Shown here in pieces: positions 9,487-17,167 of a stretch of DNA of 64,000 bases. The DNA comes from Paenibacillus sp. LHD-38. GTDB lineage: Bacteria; Bacillota; Bacilli; Paenibacillales; Paenibacillaceae. A program made the position numbers and the translations under genes. The stretch's first letter is position 1, and the number at the start of each line of letters is the position of its first letter. The notes beneath the pieces are model-generated. The model searched no databases. It saw nothing but the letters and a program-made list of their open reading frames with translations, and was not told where the DNA came from. Location: positions 172,825 to 236,824 of the forward strand of contig NZ_JAVIFU010000008.1 in assembly GCF_031157315.1 (NCBI RefSeq), given 5' to 3'.

Positions 9487-9501
9487 AGAAGGAGTGGTCC
9501 T

Positions 9502-10857
9502 ATGAAAATCGTAATTATTGGTGGAGCAGGCGTAAGAACCGTATTGTTTATTCATGGCTTGATCGCGAGATATCAGCAACTAGGTATTAAGAAAGTTGTG
9601 CTTTATGACATTGCTAAAGAGAAACTGGACGTTATTGGTAAATTATGTTCTTATGTTATGGCTAGAGAAAATGCGCAATTTGAAGTCGAAACATCAAACG
9701 ATATACGGGAAGCTTTGCAAGATGCGGATCATGTCGTGACCACGTTGCGAGTGGGAAATGATCATTCTCGTGTAATTGATGAGGAAGTAGCTTTAAGCCA
9801 TGGTGTGATTGGCCAAGAGACGACAGGCGCAGGCGGGTTTTCAATGGCTGTCCGAACGATACCAGTACTCGTCGAATACTGCAAAATCATTAAAGAAATC
9901 GTTCCAAATGCCTGGATCTTCAACTTTACGAACCCTTCGGGACTTGTTACACAAGCACTGAGAAATTTAGGTTTTGATAAGGTAATCGGAATTTGTGATG
10001 CACCTAGCTCGACGATTATCCGAATGGCCAAAGCGCTTGAGATCGACCCGAATCATATGTATGTCGAGTTCTTTGGCCTGAATCACCTTTCCTGGATTGG
10101 CAAAGTCATCTTTGAAGGCAAAGACTTATTGCCTGAGCTTGTTAATGACGAGAAATTTTTAAGCAAAGTTGAAGAGTTTAACATGTTTGACTTCTCGCTC
10201 ATTAAATCAATGGGGTATTTACCGAATGAGTATCTATACTACTTCTATCATAGAGAACAAGCGATTGATCATATAATTAAATCGGGTAATTCAAGAGGGA
10301 AGAATATTGAAAATATTAATACTCTTATGATGAATGAACTGTTGAGTATAGATATGGATGCGAATCCTGAAGAAGCCCTTCAAACATTCCTATACTATAT
10401 GGAATCAAGAGAATCTTCCTATATGAGTATTGAAGCGAATAAAGAGAAAAATGTAACGATCGAAAAAGGGCACTTGGAGATTCCGGATTCCATGGGCTAC
10501 GCCGGCGTCATGCTGGATTGTATCGAAGCATTGCAAACAGACGAGAGCAAACAAGTCATTTTATCCGTACCTAACAATGGCAGTATGGATGGACTAGAGG
10601 ATAGTGATGTAATTGAGGTAACTTGCAATGTATCCCGAAAAGGTTTTGAGCCGGTTCATATTGGTAAAATTCCTGAACATATGTATGTGCTGGTAAAAAC
10701 GATTAAGCTCTATGAAAAATTGACAATTGATGCCATCATGAACAAATCTCCTGAATTGGCAATCAGAGCGCTTACTGTGCATCCGCTTGTTTTTTCCTAC
10801 TCCTTAGCTAAGAAATTGGTAGATGGCTATACAAAAGAGTATGGCGGTCTACTCTAA
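9502..10857 (+). CDS. GH4-family NAD-dependent glycosidase
   Basis: A 451-residue glycoside hydrolase of family 4, the group that uses NAD+ and a divalent metal to cleave alpha- or beta-glycosides (6-phospho-glucosides, galactosides, glucuronides). Seen in the sequence: N-terminal Rossmann motif 'KIVIIGGAG', a 'YDI' acidic end near residue 36, 'GQETTGAGGFSMAVRT', Asn144 in 'FTNPSG', metal ligand Cys165 in 'GICDAPS' and His195 in 'GLNHLSW'. AAGGAG at 9488-9493 sets the ATG 9502 start, 15 bases after the interrupted gene. Subfamily and substrate are not clear; no PTS transporter is nearby to suggest a 6-phospho-sugar. It is AT-richer than the genes on either side, like its two neighbours to the left. 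Confidence 0.85.
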   Translation: MKIVIIGGAGVRTVLFIHGLIARYQQLGIKKVVLYDIAKEKLDVIGKLCSYVMARENAQFEVETSNDIREALQDADHVVTTLRVGNDHSRVIDEEVALSHGVIGQETTGAGGFSMAVRTIPVLVEYCKIIKEIVPNAWIFNFTNPSGLVTQALRNLGFDKVIGICDAPSSTIIRMAKALEIDPNHMYVEFFGLNHLSWIGKVIFEGKDLLPELVNDEKFLSKVEEFNMFDFSLIKSMGYLPNEYLYYFYHREQAIDHIIKSGNSRGKNIENINTLMMNELLSIDMDANPEEALQTFLYYMESRESSYMSIEANKEKNVTIEKGHLEIPDSMGYAGVMLDCIEALQTDESKQVILSVPNNGSMDGLEDSDVIEVTCNVSRKGFEPVHIGKIPEHMYVLVKTIKLYEKLTIDAIMNKSPELAIRALTVHPLVFSYSLAKKLVDGYTKEYGGLL

Positions 10858-11037
10858 TTAAAAATTGAATCCGTGATATAAACATCTCGAAAACGGTAGA
10901 TTATTCTCGGATTGGAAGAATCGGCCAAGCTCCTTAAACAGGAGAAAGATCCACTAACTCCCCCTACAGATTCGGGTTGGCGATGAAACGAAAGCTTATA
11001 TGCCGCTATTTTACATATATTTTTTAAGAGGGTGTAT

Positions 11038-11145
11038 ATGACTCTAAATTATATCAATTTAAGGAAGAATGATCAAAACAAGATTTTGAATAAAAGATGT
11101 GATTTAGTAGCGAAACAAATGAAAGTGGAAAAATATAGGACATAG
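11038..11145 (+). CDS. Possible small ORF (35 aa) in the gap before the riboswitch
   Basis: ATG 11038 follows AAGAGGGTG (11026-11034) and opens a 35-residue, Lys/Arg/Asn-rich frame. No family is recognised, and it could be chance or a remnant. The rest of 10858-11177 shows no gene. Confidence 0.2.
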   Translation: MTLNYINLRKNDQNKILNKRCDLVAKQMKVEKYRT

Positions 11146-11177
11146 AGAAAGTGTATTAATAAATATTAATAGAACCT

Positions 11178-11206
11178 TTGTCTAATCTACAAATTTTTGA
11201 TACAAT
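11178..11206 (+). promoter_or_regulatory. Sigma-A-like promoter of the cobalamin-riboswitch leader
   Basis: TTGTCT (11178-11183), a 17-base AT-rich spacer, and TACAAT (11201-11206) make a good vegetative promoter. Transcription would start near 11213, just ahead of the riboswitch aptamer. Confidence 0.6.
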
Positions 11207-11244
11207 TCACAAGTCTGATACTTACAATTTCATAGAATAGCTAG

Positions 11245-11415
11245 TATGGTGCTGCCGTGAAGTTACTATTCGCAAGCAGCTTAATAGGGAAGTTCGGTCA
11301 AAGTCCGACGCGGTCCCGCCACTGTATCGCAGAGCTGACTATCATTTTATCCACTGTCCGGTTAGGACGGGAAGGGGATAGTCGAGCAATGAAGCGAAGC
11401 CAGGAGACCTGCCAT
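11245..11415 (+). ncRNA. Cobalamin (B12) riboswitch aptamer
   Basis: The hallmark blocks of the cobalamin riboswitch appear in order: GGTGCTGCC near 11248, AATAGGGAA near 11283, GTCCGACGCGGTCCCGCC (about 11303-11320), ACTGTATCGC directly after, and the B12 box GAAGCCAGGAGACCTGCC (about 11395-11413). The spacing of about 170 bases fits the class. A GC-rich stem, CCACTGTCCGG...GGACGGG, fills the variable arm. It lies in the leader of the surface-protein gene starting at 11581, and an intrinsic terminator between them serves as expression platform. Adenosylcobalamin or a related cobamide would therefore be expected to switch the downstream gene off. Confidence 0.93.
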
Positions 11416-11514
11416 AAGAGTGCTCTATAATTCTCACGAGGATGGGAGGGAGATGTTTATTCGTGCTTCAGCTATAGGTATTTTCCTATGCTCTCTTACG
11501 CACGTGACAGCCCC

Positions 11515-11546
11515 AACATCTTTCCAAAAGCGGAAGATGTTTTTTT
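11515..11546 (+). terminator. Intrinsic terminator, riboswitch expression platform
   Basis: AACATCTTTCC (11515-11525) pairs with GGAAGATGTT (11532-11541) across a six-base loop and runs straight into a T-tract. It sits between the B12 aptamer and the translation start at 11581, the arrangement of a transcription-terminating 'off' riboswitch. Confidence 0.85.
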
Positions 11547-11580
11547 GTTGCCAAAAAAAGAACCAGAAGGAGAGAAAACA

Positions 11581-14500
11581 TTGCTTACCGTGAAAACATT
11601 TCTAAGAAAAAGCTTGCTTGCCATTTTAAGTTTTGTTTTAATCTTTAGTTTATTTGCACCCCAAGTCAGTAAAGCTGCTGACCATACCGCCAATACCGCT
11701 TTAAATGAAATGATTGGGAAAACAGTCGATCATTTTAAAAATAAAAATAAAACCTTGGAATCCTGGTGGGAGATTGTCGCGCTGTGGGGAGCCGGAGAAA
11801 ACCTGCAGGACGGCAGATGGAAACTGCCTAGCTGGAAGACGATAGAACCGGAATCCACGTTTGACGGAACCGAGTATATCCGATATATTTTTTCATTGCT
11901 CGCTATGGGAGAGGATCCCGCTCATGCTTGGCAGACCAACCGTAACCTATACAAGGAGCTAGCCGCACAGCAAAACCCATCGACGGGTGCATTTGGTTCC
12001 ACGAACAAGCACATGTGGGCGATGCTAGCGCTCGATACGGGCGCAAAGCTGGGCAGTAATGTTGGCGTATGGAATGCAGCCGCTAAACAAAAGGCATTAG
12101 ACTTTTTATTGAGTAAACAGCTTAGCGACGGCGGCTTCGCATTTTTTGGAAGCACTTCTGACTCTGACATGACGGGAATGGGTCTGCTTGCGCTAGGAAA
12201 CTATCAGAATGATAGCGCCGTGCAGCAGTCTATTGCAAGAATAAAGGCATTTTTGAAAACAAAGCAGTTAAACAACGAGCAAGTCATGTACGGAGCAAAT
12301 TCAAACAGCATGTCTGCCGTAGTCTCGGGTTTGACTGCCATTAACGAGGATGTATTGTCTGATCCTTGGACGGCCAATGGCAAAAGCGTTCTTGATTCGT
12401 TTGTGCTTTATCAACTGCAGGATGGCACTTTCAAATGGAATGAGAGCGACATTAAAGGCAATGGTATGGCTACCGAACAAGCGCTTATTGCCCTCACCGA
12501 TATCCAGCAACTGAAAAGCGTGTGGTACCGCTTTGGTGAAATCAAACAGCCAGTTTCGGTAAGCGTTAATGTCGACGGCATCACGGACAGTATTTATGCC
12601 AAGCAAGCCGTCTCGGTTTCGCAAATCAAAAACCCAGCAACGGCGCTTGATGCGCTTAAAACCGCACTTGATCAAGCGAATCCGAAAATCAGCTACAAAA
12701 TCGTGGACAGCAGCTTTGGTGCTTATGTCCAAGGCATTGCAGGCCAAGAAGCGGGTACTCTAGGCGGCTGGGACGGCTGGATGTACGAGGTTAACGGCAT
12801 CGCACCGGAAGTTGGGGCAATCGCATACTTGCTCAAGCCAAACGACGAAGTCCGATTCTATTACAGCCGTTACCCGGCGATATCAACTTCATCCGTGATC
12901 GAAAGCGGCGACAGCGATCCGCAAATCGAGGTTGATCTGGTTGGAGACGAGTTCAGCAGCGACGCGGAACAAGCCAGCAATTGGGCCATCCAGACGCAGG
13001 ATTCCGGATTAACGGTACAGTCGATTGTCAAAGTAAACGATCAGAAGATCGCCATTCATTTCGCGGGGGCTGCAACCAATAAACCGATTACGATTCAAAC
13101 CTTGGCAGGAGCCCTGGTAAGCAATCAAAGCAGCAATACGATTACGGTTCGAGTTCCGGTAGCATCAGAACTGCAAGTAGACGGGATTTCCGGATCGATT
13201 TACGCCAAACAGCAGGTCACAATTAAAAATACGGCAAAACCGGCAACGGCACTGGATTTGCTAAAGCAAGCTCTTGATCAAGCGAATCCGAAAATCAGCT
13301 ACAAAATCGTAGACAGCAGCTTCGGTGCCTATGTCACTTCTATTCATGGCCAAGCCGCAGGCAGCCTTGGAGGCTGGGACGGCTGGATGTATGAAGTAAA
13401 CGGCATCGCTCCAAGCGTTGGCGCAGCCGCATACGAGCTGAAGTCTGCTGATGTTGTGCGATTCTACTACAGCAGATGGCCAGCCATTTCAACGACAGCA
13501 CAAATCGCAAACGGAGCTTCGAACCCATCAGTCGAGGTAACGCTTGTTGGCGATGAGTTTACAGCTGATGCGGTGAACAGCAGCAATTGGTCTATTCAAA
13601 CGGGAAACACAGAGCTTCAGGTAAATGCGATCAGCAAAGATGGAAATAAAGCGACGATTTCATTTACAGGAACAGCTGAAGGCGGAACGATTACATTAAA
13701 AGCTTTGGGCGCTGCGCTTGTCGGCAATACAGACAGCGATTCAATAGCTGTAGTAGTCCCTCGCGTACTTAGCGGCTCAACGGATCAAACGATTGCGATT
13801 AATGAGAATGAAAAATCCGTTCTGATCACAGAAGCAGGGACAAGTCCTCTAACGAATAATGTGAGCCTTACTTTCGCGACGGCTGCATTGCCAACGGTGA
13901 CGGCAGAACGCGGCAATGCATGGCTTGAGATTCCGGTCAATACAATAGTCACATCGACTTGGAATAAAGAACTTAAACTGCCACAGAATCTTAGCACGAC
14001 GGAAAGCGGATTGGACACTAAGCTGAATACGGCGCTTTCTTCCGACAATAAAAAGGTTGCTGCCATTGCCGTTCGCATTCAAGCAGGCGGCTCGGAGAAA
14101 ATCGAGTTCAACCAACATGTCACCCTGACCTTGAAAGGCCAAGGCGACAAAGAAGCAGGATTCATTGATCAAACGGGCGTATTTACGCCAATCAAAAAAT
14201 ACTCCGATTCGTCTGCAAGAACAGACGAGGTTTACGCATACAGCCAAAATGGCGATCTGATTATTAAAACAAAACATTTTACCGAGTTTCTTGCTTATAC
14301 AACCTCGGCATTAACGATTGGCGGAGGCGGCGGAGGTCTCCCGATAGCCCAAACCATCACGTTATCCGTTGAAAAACGTTCACTAAATGAGGGGGACATC
14401 GTTGCTCCTTATGCCGTAACCCTGTCCGAAGGAGATACGGCGTTCACTTCACTCAAACGAGCTCTGGAGCAAAAAGGCGTATCGCTGAACTACACAGGTT

Positions 14501-15285
14501 CAGGTGCAAGCATTTATGTCCAAGCGATTGGCGGTCTTGCCGAATTCGATAAAGGTTCGGAAAGCGGCTGGATGTATTCCGTAAACGGCGTGTTCCCTAA
14601 ATCAAGCGCGGGAGCCTATACGCTGAAAAACGGCGATGTGCTGCGCTGGCAATATACGAAAGATCTAGGTAAAGATCTTGGTTCACCGCTTGAGCCGGGC
14701 GAATCCGGCGAACAACTGCCTGGCGAGAAGCCAGACCCAGAAGCGACGAAATATACCGATGAAGCTAAGATTGCAAGCTGGGCGCTAGCTGCCGTAACGA
14801 AAGCGACGGAGCTTGGCTTTATGAACGGTACGAGCGTGGAGAATCCGAAATTTGAGCCTAAACGTCAGCTGACTCGCGCCGAGTTTGCTGCATTAGTCGT
14901 CAAATATGCAGGAGAAGAACCGCTGCAGGCTGATTCAGGCTTTAATGATGTAAATAAACAGGCATGGTATTACGGTTACGTAGCGGCTGCAAAAGAAAAA
15001 GGCTTGATGTCAGGCATATCGGGCACATCCTTTGCTCCGAGCGAGTCCATTACTAGACAAGAAATGGCTGCAGTCCTCGTTAGGCTTAAGGGCTTGACTG
15101 ACGCGAATGCGCCGCAAGCTGCAATTAAGGACCGCGATGCCGTATCGGCATGGGCTGTTCCTTTTGTAAACGTGGCTTACCAAAAAGGCTTGATGACCGG
15201 CGATAACGGGTTATTCAACCCGCAAGCTCTTGTAACGAGAGAGATGGCGGCGGTAACCATTATCAGGTTGCATGAATTGAAATAA
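11581..15285 (+). CDS. SLH-anchored transcobalamin-like surface protein (toroid + three DUF4430-like domains)
   Basis: A secreted wall protein of 1234 residues, read from TTG 11581 (GAAGGAGAG at 11567-11575; the open frame to 11488 overlaps the riboswitch terminator). Order: signal peptide to about residue 33 (...VSKAA); alpha/alpha-toroid domain of the prenyltransferase / terpene-cyclase type at about 35-315 with 'SDGGF'-type repeats; DUF4430-like beta domains at about 326-430, 528-634 and 926-1027, each carrying a 'GWMY-VNG' core and a tyrosine-rich end; Ig-like linkers; a run of six Gly; three SLH repeats at about 1059-1233. A toroid plus a DUF4430-type beta domain is the fold pair that clamps cobalamin in animal transcobalamin and intrinsic factor. 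With the B12 riboswitch upstream, a role in capturing cobalamin or corrinoids at the cell surface is a strong inference, though not proven. No transporter gene is adjacent. Confidence 0.8.
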   Translation: MLTVKTFLRKSLLAILSFVLIFSLFAPQVSKAADHTANTALNEMIGKTVDHFKNKNKTLESWWEIVALWGAGENLQDGRWKLPSWKTIEPESTFDGTEYIRYIFSLLAMGEDPAHAWQTNRNLYKELAAQQNPSTGAFGSTNKHMWAMLALDTGAKLGSNVGVWNAAAKQKALDFLLSKQLSDGGFAFFGSTSDSDMTGMGLLALGNYQNDSAVQQSIARIKAFLKTKQLNNEQVMYGANSNSMSAVVSGLTAINEDVLSDPWTANGKSVLDSFVLYQLQDGTFKWNESDIKGNGMATEQALIALTDIQQLKSVWYRFGEIKQPVSVSVNVDGITDSIYAKQAVSVSQIKNPATALDALKTALDQANPKISYKIVDSSFGAYVQGIAGQEAGTLGGWDGWMYEVNGIAPEVGAIAYLLKPNDEVRFYYSRYPAISTSSVIESGDSDPQIEVDLVGDEFSSDAEQASNWAIQTQDSGLTVQSIVKVNDQKIAIHFAGAATNKPITIQTLAGALVSNQSSNTITVRVPVASELQVDGISGSIYAKQQVTIKNTAKPATALDLLKQALDQANPKISYKIVDSSFGAYVTSIHGQAAGSLGGWDGWMYEVNGIAPSVGAAAYELKSADVVRFYYSRWPAISTTAQIANGASNPSVEVTLVGDEFTADAVNSSNWSIQTGNTELQVNAISKDGNKATISFTGTAEGGTITLKALGAALVGNTDSDSIAVVVPRVLSGSTDQTIAINENEKSVLITEAGTSPLTNNVSLTFATAALPTVTAERGNAWLEIPVNTIVTSTWNKELKLPQNLSTTESGLDTKLNTALSSDNKKVAAIAVRIQAGGSEKIEFNQHVTLTLKGQGDKEAGFIDQTGVFTPIKKYSDSSARTDEVYAYSQNGDLIIKTKHFTEFLAYTTSALTIGGGGGGLPIAQTITLSVEKRSLNEGDIVAPYAVTLSEGDTAFTSLKRALEQKGVSLNYTGSGASIYVQAIGGLAEFDKGSESGWMYSVNGVFPKSSAGAYTLKNGDVLRWQYTKDLGKDLGSPLEPGESGEQLPGEKPDPEATKYTDEAKIASWALAAVTKATELGFMNGTSVENPKFEPKRQLTRAEFAALVVKYAGEEPLQADSGFNDVNKQAWYYGYVAAAKEKGLMSGISGTSFAPSESITRQEMAAVLVRLKGLTDANAPQAAIKDRDAVSAWAVPFVNVAYQKGLMTGDNGLFNPQALVTREMAAVTIIRLHELK
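12556..13476 (+). repeat. Recent internal duplication encoding DUF4430-like domains 1 and 2
   Basis: Two copies of a roughly 315-base segment recur at an offset of 606 bases (202 codons). The segment beginning CTTGATCAAGCGAATCCG occurs at about 12667 and 13273, and the match continues almost unbroken for about 60 bases, then again around GGCTGGGACGGCTGGATGTA. Near-identity at DNA level points to a recent duplication including the Ig-like linker. Confidence 0.8.
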
Positions 15286-15291
15286 TCACCA

Positions 15292-15328
15292 AGCTGCCTC
15301 ATGGCTAAGCGTTAGCCGTGAGGCAGCT
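15292..15328 (+). terminator. Hairpin between the two B12-region surface-protein genes
   Basis: AGCTGCCTCA...TGAGGCAGCT forms a long, nearly perfect stem with an inner GGCTAA/TTAGCC helix, followed by ATTTTCAT. The T-run is short, so partial read-through into the next gene is likely. Confidence 0.6.
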
Positions 15329-15358
15329 ATTTTCATAGAAGGAGCGTGTTTCAAAGAA

Positions 15359-16885
15359 ATGCAGACTAGAAGCGTGTCGTACCGATCCTTGATGCTCTTC
15401 ATGGGCGTTATCGTATTTCTATCCTTTATTTGCTCAGCCGTGCTGCTTCCGGAACAAGCAAAAGCAGCTGACCAACTCAATGTCAGCACGGAAATCAAAC
15501 AAGCAGCAGAGCAAATTTTAAACAGCGGCGTGATCAGCGATTGGGAGGCGTTAGGATTAGCTCGTTCAGGAAAGTCATTACCTGCCAGCTATTTGAATCT
15601 GTTATCGGATGAATTGAAGGAGAAGAAAGGCGAGTTCCGTAAAGTAACCGACGCGGAGCGCATTGCGATTGCTGTCCGGGCTGCCGGAGTGAATGCGGCT
15701 TCGTTTGCTGGTTTTAATCTTATTGAAAGCATTTATAATCATGCGAAAATGACGAATCAAGGCACCAATGGCCCGATTTTTGCATTAATTGCTTTGGACA
15801 GCGGGAGCTATGAGGTGCCTGCGAATGCGTTATGGACGCGCGAAAAGCTGGTGGATTGGCTGCTTAGCCAGCAAAACGCCGGCGGAGCGTTCCCGCTTTC
15901 GGAACAAGGCGAGGACAATTTGGATATTACGGCGATGGCCATAAGCGCGCTCGCTCCATATCAAGAGCAAGCAAATGTGAAGAGCGCGATCGACAAAGCC
16001 GTATCCTGGCTGTCTTCCCAGCAGCAGGTTAACGGAGGCTTTCAAGCCTTCGGCGAAGATAACAGCGAGAGCGTCGCGCAGGTGATTATCGCTTTATCAG
16101 GCGCGGGAATCAACCCCCTCGATACGAGGTTCTTGAAAAAGAACGGGAATCTTCTGACCAGCCTGCTGCGCTTTCGTCAGGCGGATGGAGGCTTTTCCCA
16201 TGCCATAGATCAGCCTTCAAACGAAATGGCGACGGAGCAGGCATTAATGGCTTTAGTCGCTTATGACCGGTTTACTAGGCTGGGGCCGGCTTTATTCGAC
16301 ATTTCGGCTGATACGAGCTTGACCGGCGTGAAGGAACAATTTGTAGATAACGAGCTAATTTCGTCATGGGCCTATGATGCGGTATATCGTGTATTCGAGG
16401 TTAAAATCATGGTGGGGGTAAGCGGCTCGGAGCTCCGCTTCGATCCAAAGAAGCCGATGACAAGAGCCGAATTTGCAACCCTGCTCATCAACCTGCTGGG
16501 GGAAGCCCCTGCGAAGGATGCCGCAGCAGCGTTCAAGGATATTCGGCCGGGCGCTTGGTATTACGGCTCGATTATGCGCGCGAAGGAGCTTGGCATCATT
16601 CAAGGCATTACAGCAGATACATTTAAACCAGGTCAGGTAGTGACCAGGCAGGAGACGGCGATTATGATTGCCAAAGCTTTTGAGCTTAAAGGAAATTCAG
16701 ACCCGCTGCCTTTCGATGATGCGAATAGCATCCATGTCAGCGCAAAAGCATACGTCAGCGCGGTATATGCAAACGGTTTGATGCAGGGCTCTAACGGCAG
16801 CTTTAATCCAAAGGCAGCCGTTACGAGAGAGATGGCGGCTGTCATAGCGGCTAAGCTGCTTCAAAAGAAAAACGATACAATATAA
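15359..16885 (+). CDS. SLH-anchored alpha/alpha-toroid protein
   Basis: A 508-residue secreted protein: signal peptide ending near 'EQAKA' (about residue 36), an alpha/alpha-toroid domain at about 40-315 with prenyltransferase-like repeats ('NAGGAFPLS', 'VNGGFQAFG', 'ADGGFSHAI'), then three SLH repeats at about 330-505. It matches the toroid and anchor of the preceding protein but lacks the DUF4430-like beta domain. It starts 73 bases downstream, behind a hairpin, with no riboswitch of its own, so it may be co-transcribed under cobalamin control. GAAGGAG at 15338-15344 lies 14 bases before ATG 15359, slightly far. It may supply the alpha half of a ligand clamp or act as an accessory receptor; this is inference from architecture and context. 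Confidence 0.75.
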   Translation: MQTRSVSYRSLMLFMGVIVFLSFICSAVLLPEQAKAADQLNVSTEIKQAAEQILNSGVISDWEALGLARSGKSLPASYLNLLSDELKEKKGEFRKVTDAERIAIAVRAAGVNAASFAGFNLIESIYNHAKMTNQGTNGPIFALIALDSGSYEVPANALWTREKLVDWLLSQQNAGGAFPLSEQGEDNLDITAMAISALAPYQEQANVKSAIDKAVSWLSSQQQVNGGFQAFGEDNSESVAQVIIALSGAGINPLDTRFLKKNGNLLTSLLRFRQADGGFSHAIDQPSNEMATEQALMALVAYDRFTRLGPALFDISADTSLTGVKEQFVDNELISSWAYDAVYRVFEVKIMVGVSGSELRFDPKKPMTRAEFATLLINLLGEAPAKDAAAAFKDIRPGAWYYGSIMRAKELGIIQGITADTFKPGQVVTRQETAIMIAKAFELKGNSDPLPFDDANSIHVSAKAYVSAVYANGLMQGSNGSFNPKAAVTREMAAVIAAKLLQKKNDTI

Positions 16886-16923
16886 AGCAACAGCCTCAAA
16901 TAAATGCATGCTTCGAGCAAGCA

Positions 16924-16955
16924 GCCCTGACGATTTGTCGTCAGGGCTTTTTTTT
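16924..16955 (+). terminator. Intrinsic terminator after the toroid protein gene
   Basis: GCCCTGACGA (16924-16933) pairs with TCGTCAGGGC (16938-16947), followed by eight Ts. Confidence 0.92.
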
Positions 16956-17060
16956 ATGCTGTATGCCAGCAAATACACGGAAACGAAAAATTCACTGGTT
17001 TTTAATTGTTTTAGTCTGGTTTTTAAATGGTTTGTTTAATTGAATTCCCTATAATTGGTA

Positions 17061-17074
17061 TGGTATCGCTTACA
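17061..17074 (+). promoter_or_regulatory. LacI-type operator-like site upstream of the PL11 gene
   Basis: TGGTATCGCTTACA fits the LacI-family consensus TGnnAnCGnTnnCA and shares its left half with the site at 6702-6715. It overlaps the region just downstream of a TATAAT-like element (about 17050-17055), a position suited to repression. Confidence 0.4.
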
Positions 17075-17167
17075 TGGACAGGAGGGAGGCAGTAGCAGGC
17101 TCGGAAGGAACCAACCGAATTTGAAGCGTGAACTCACAATCAGATTTTCAGGGAGGTAAATAACGAA

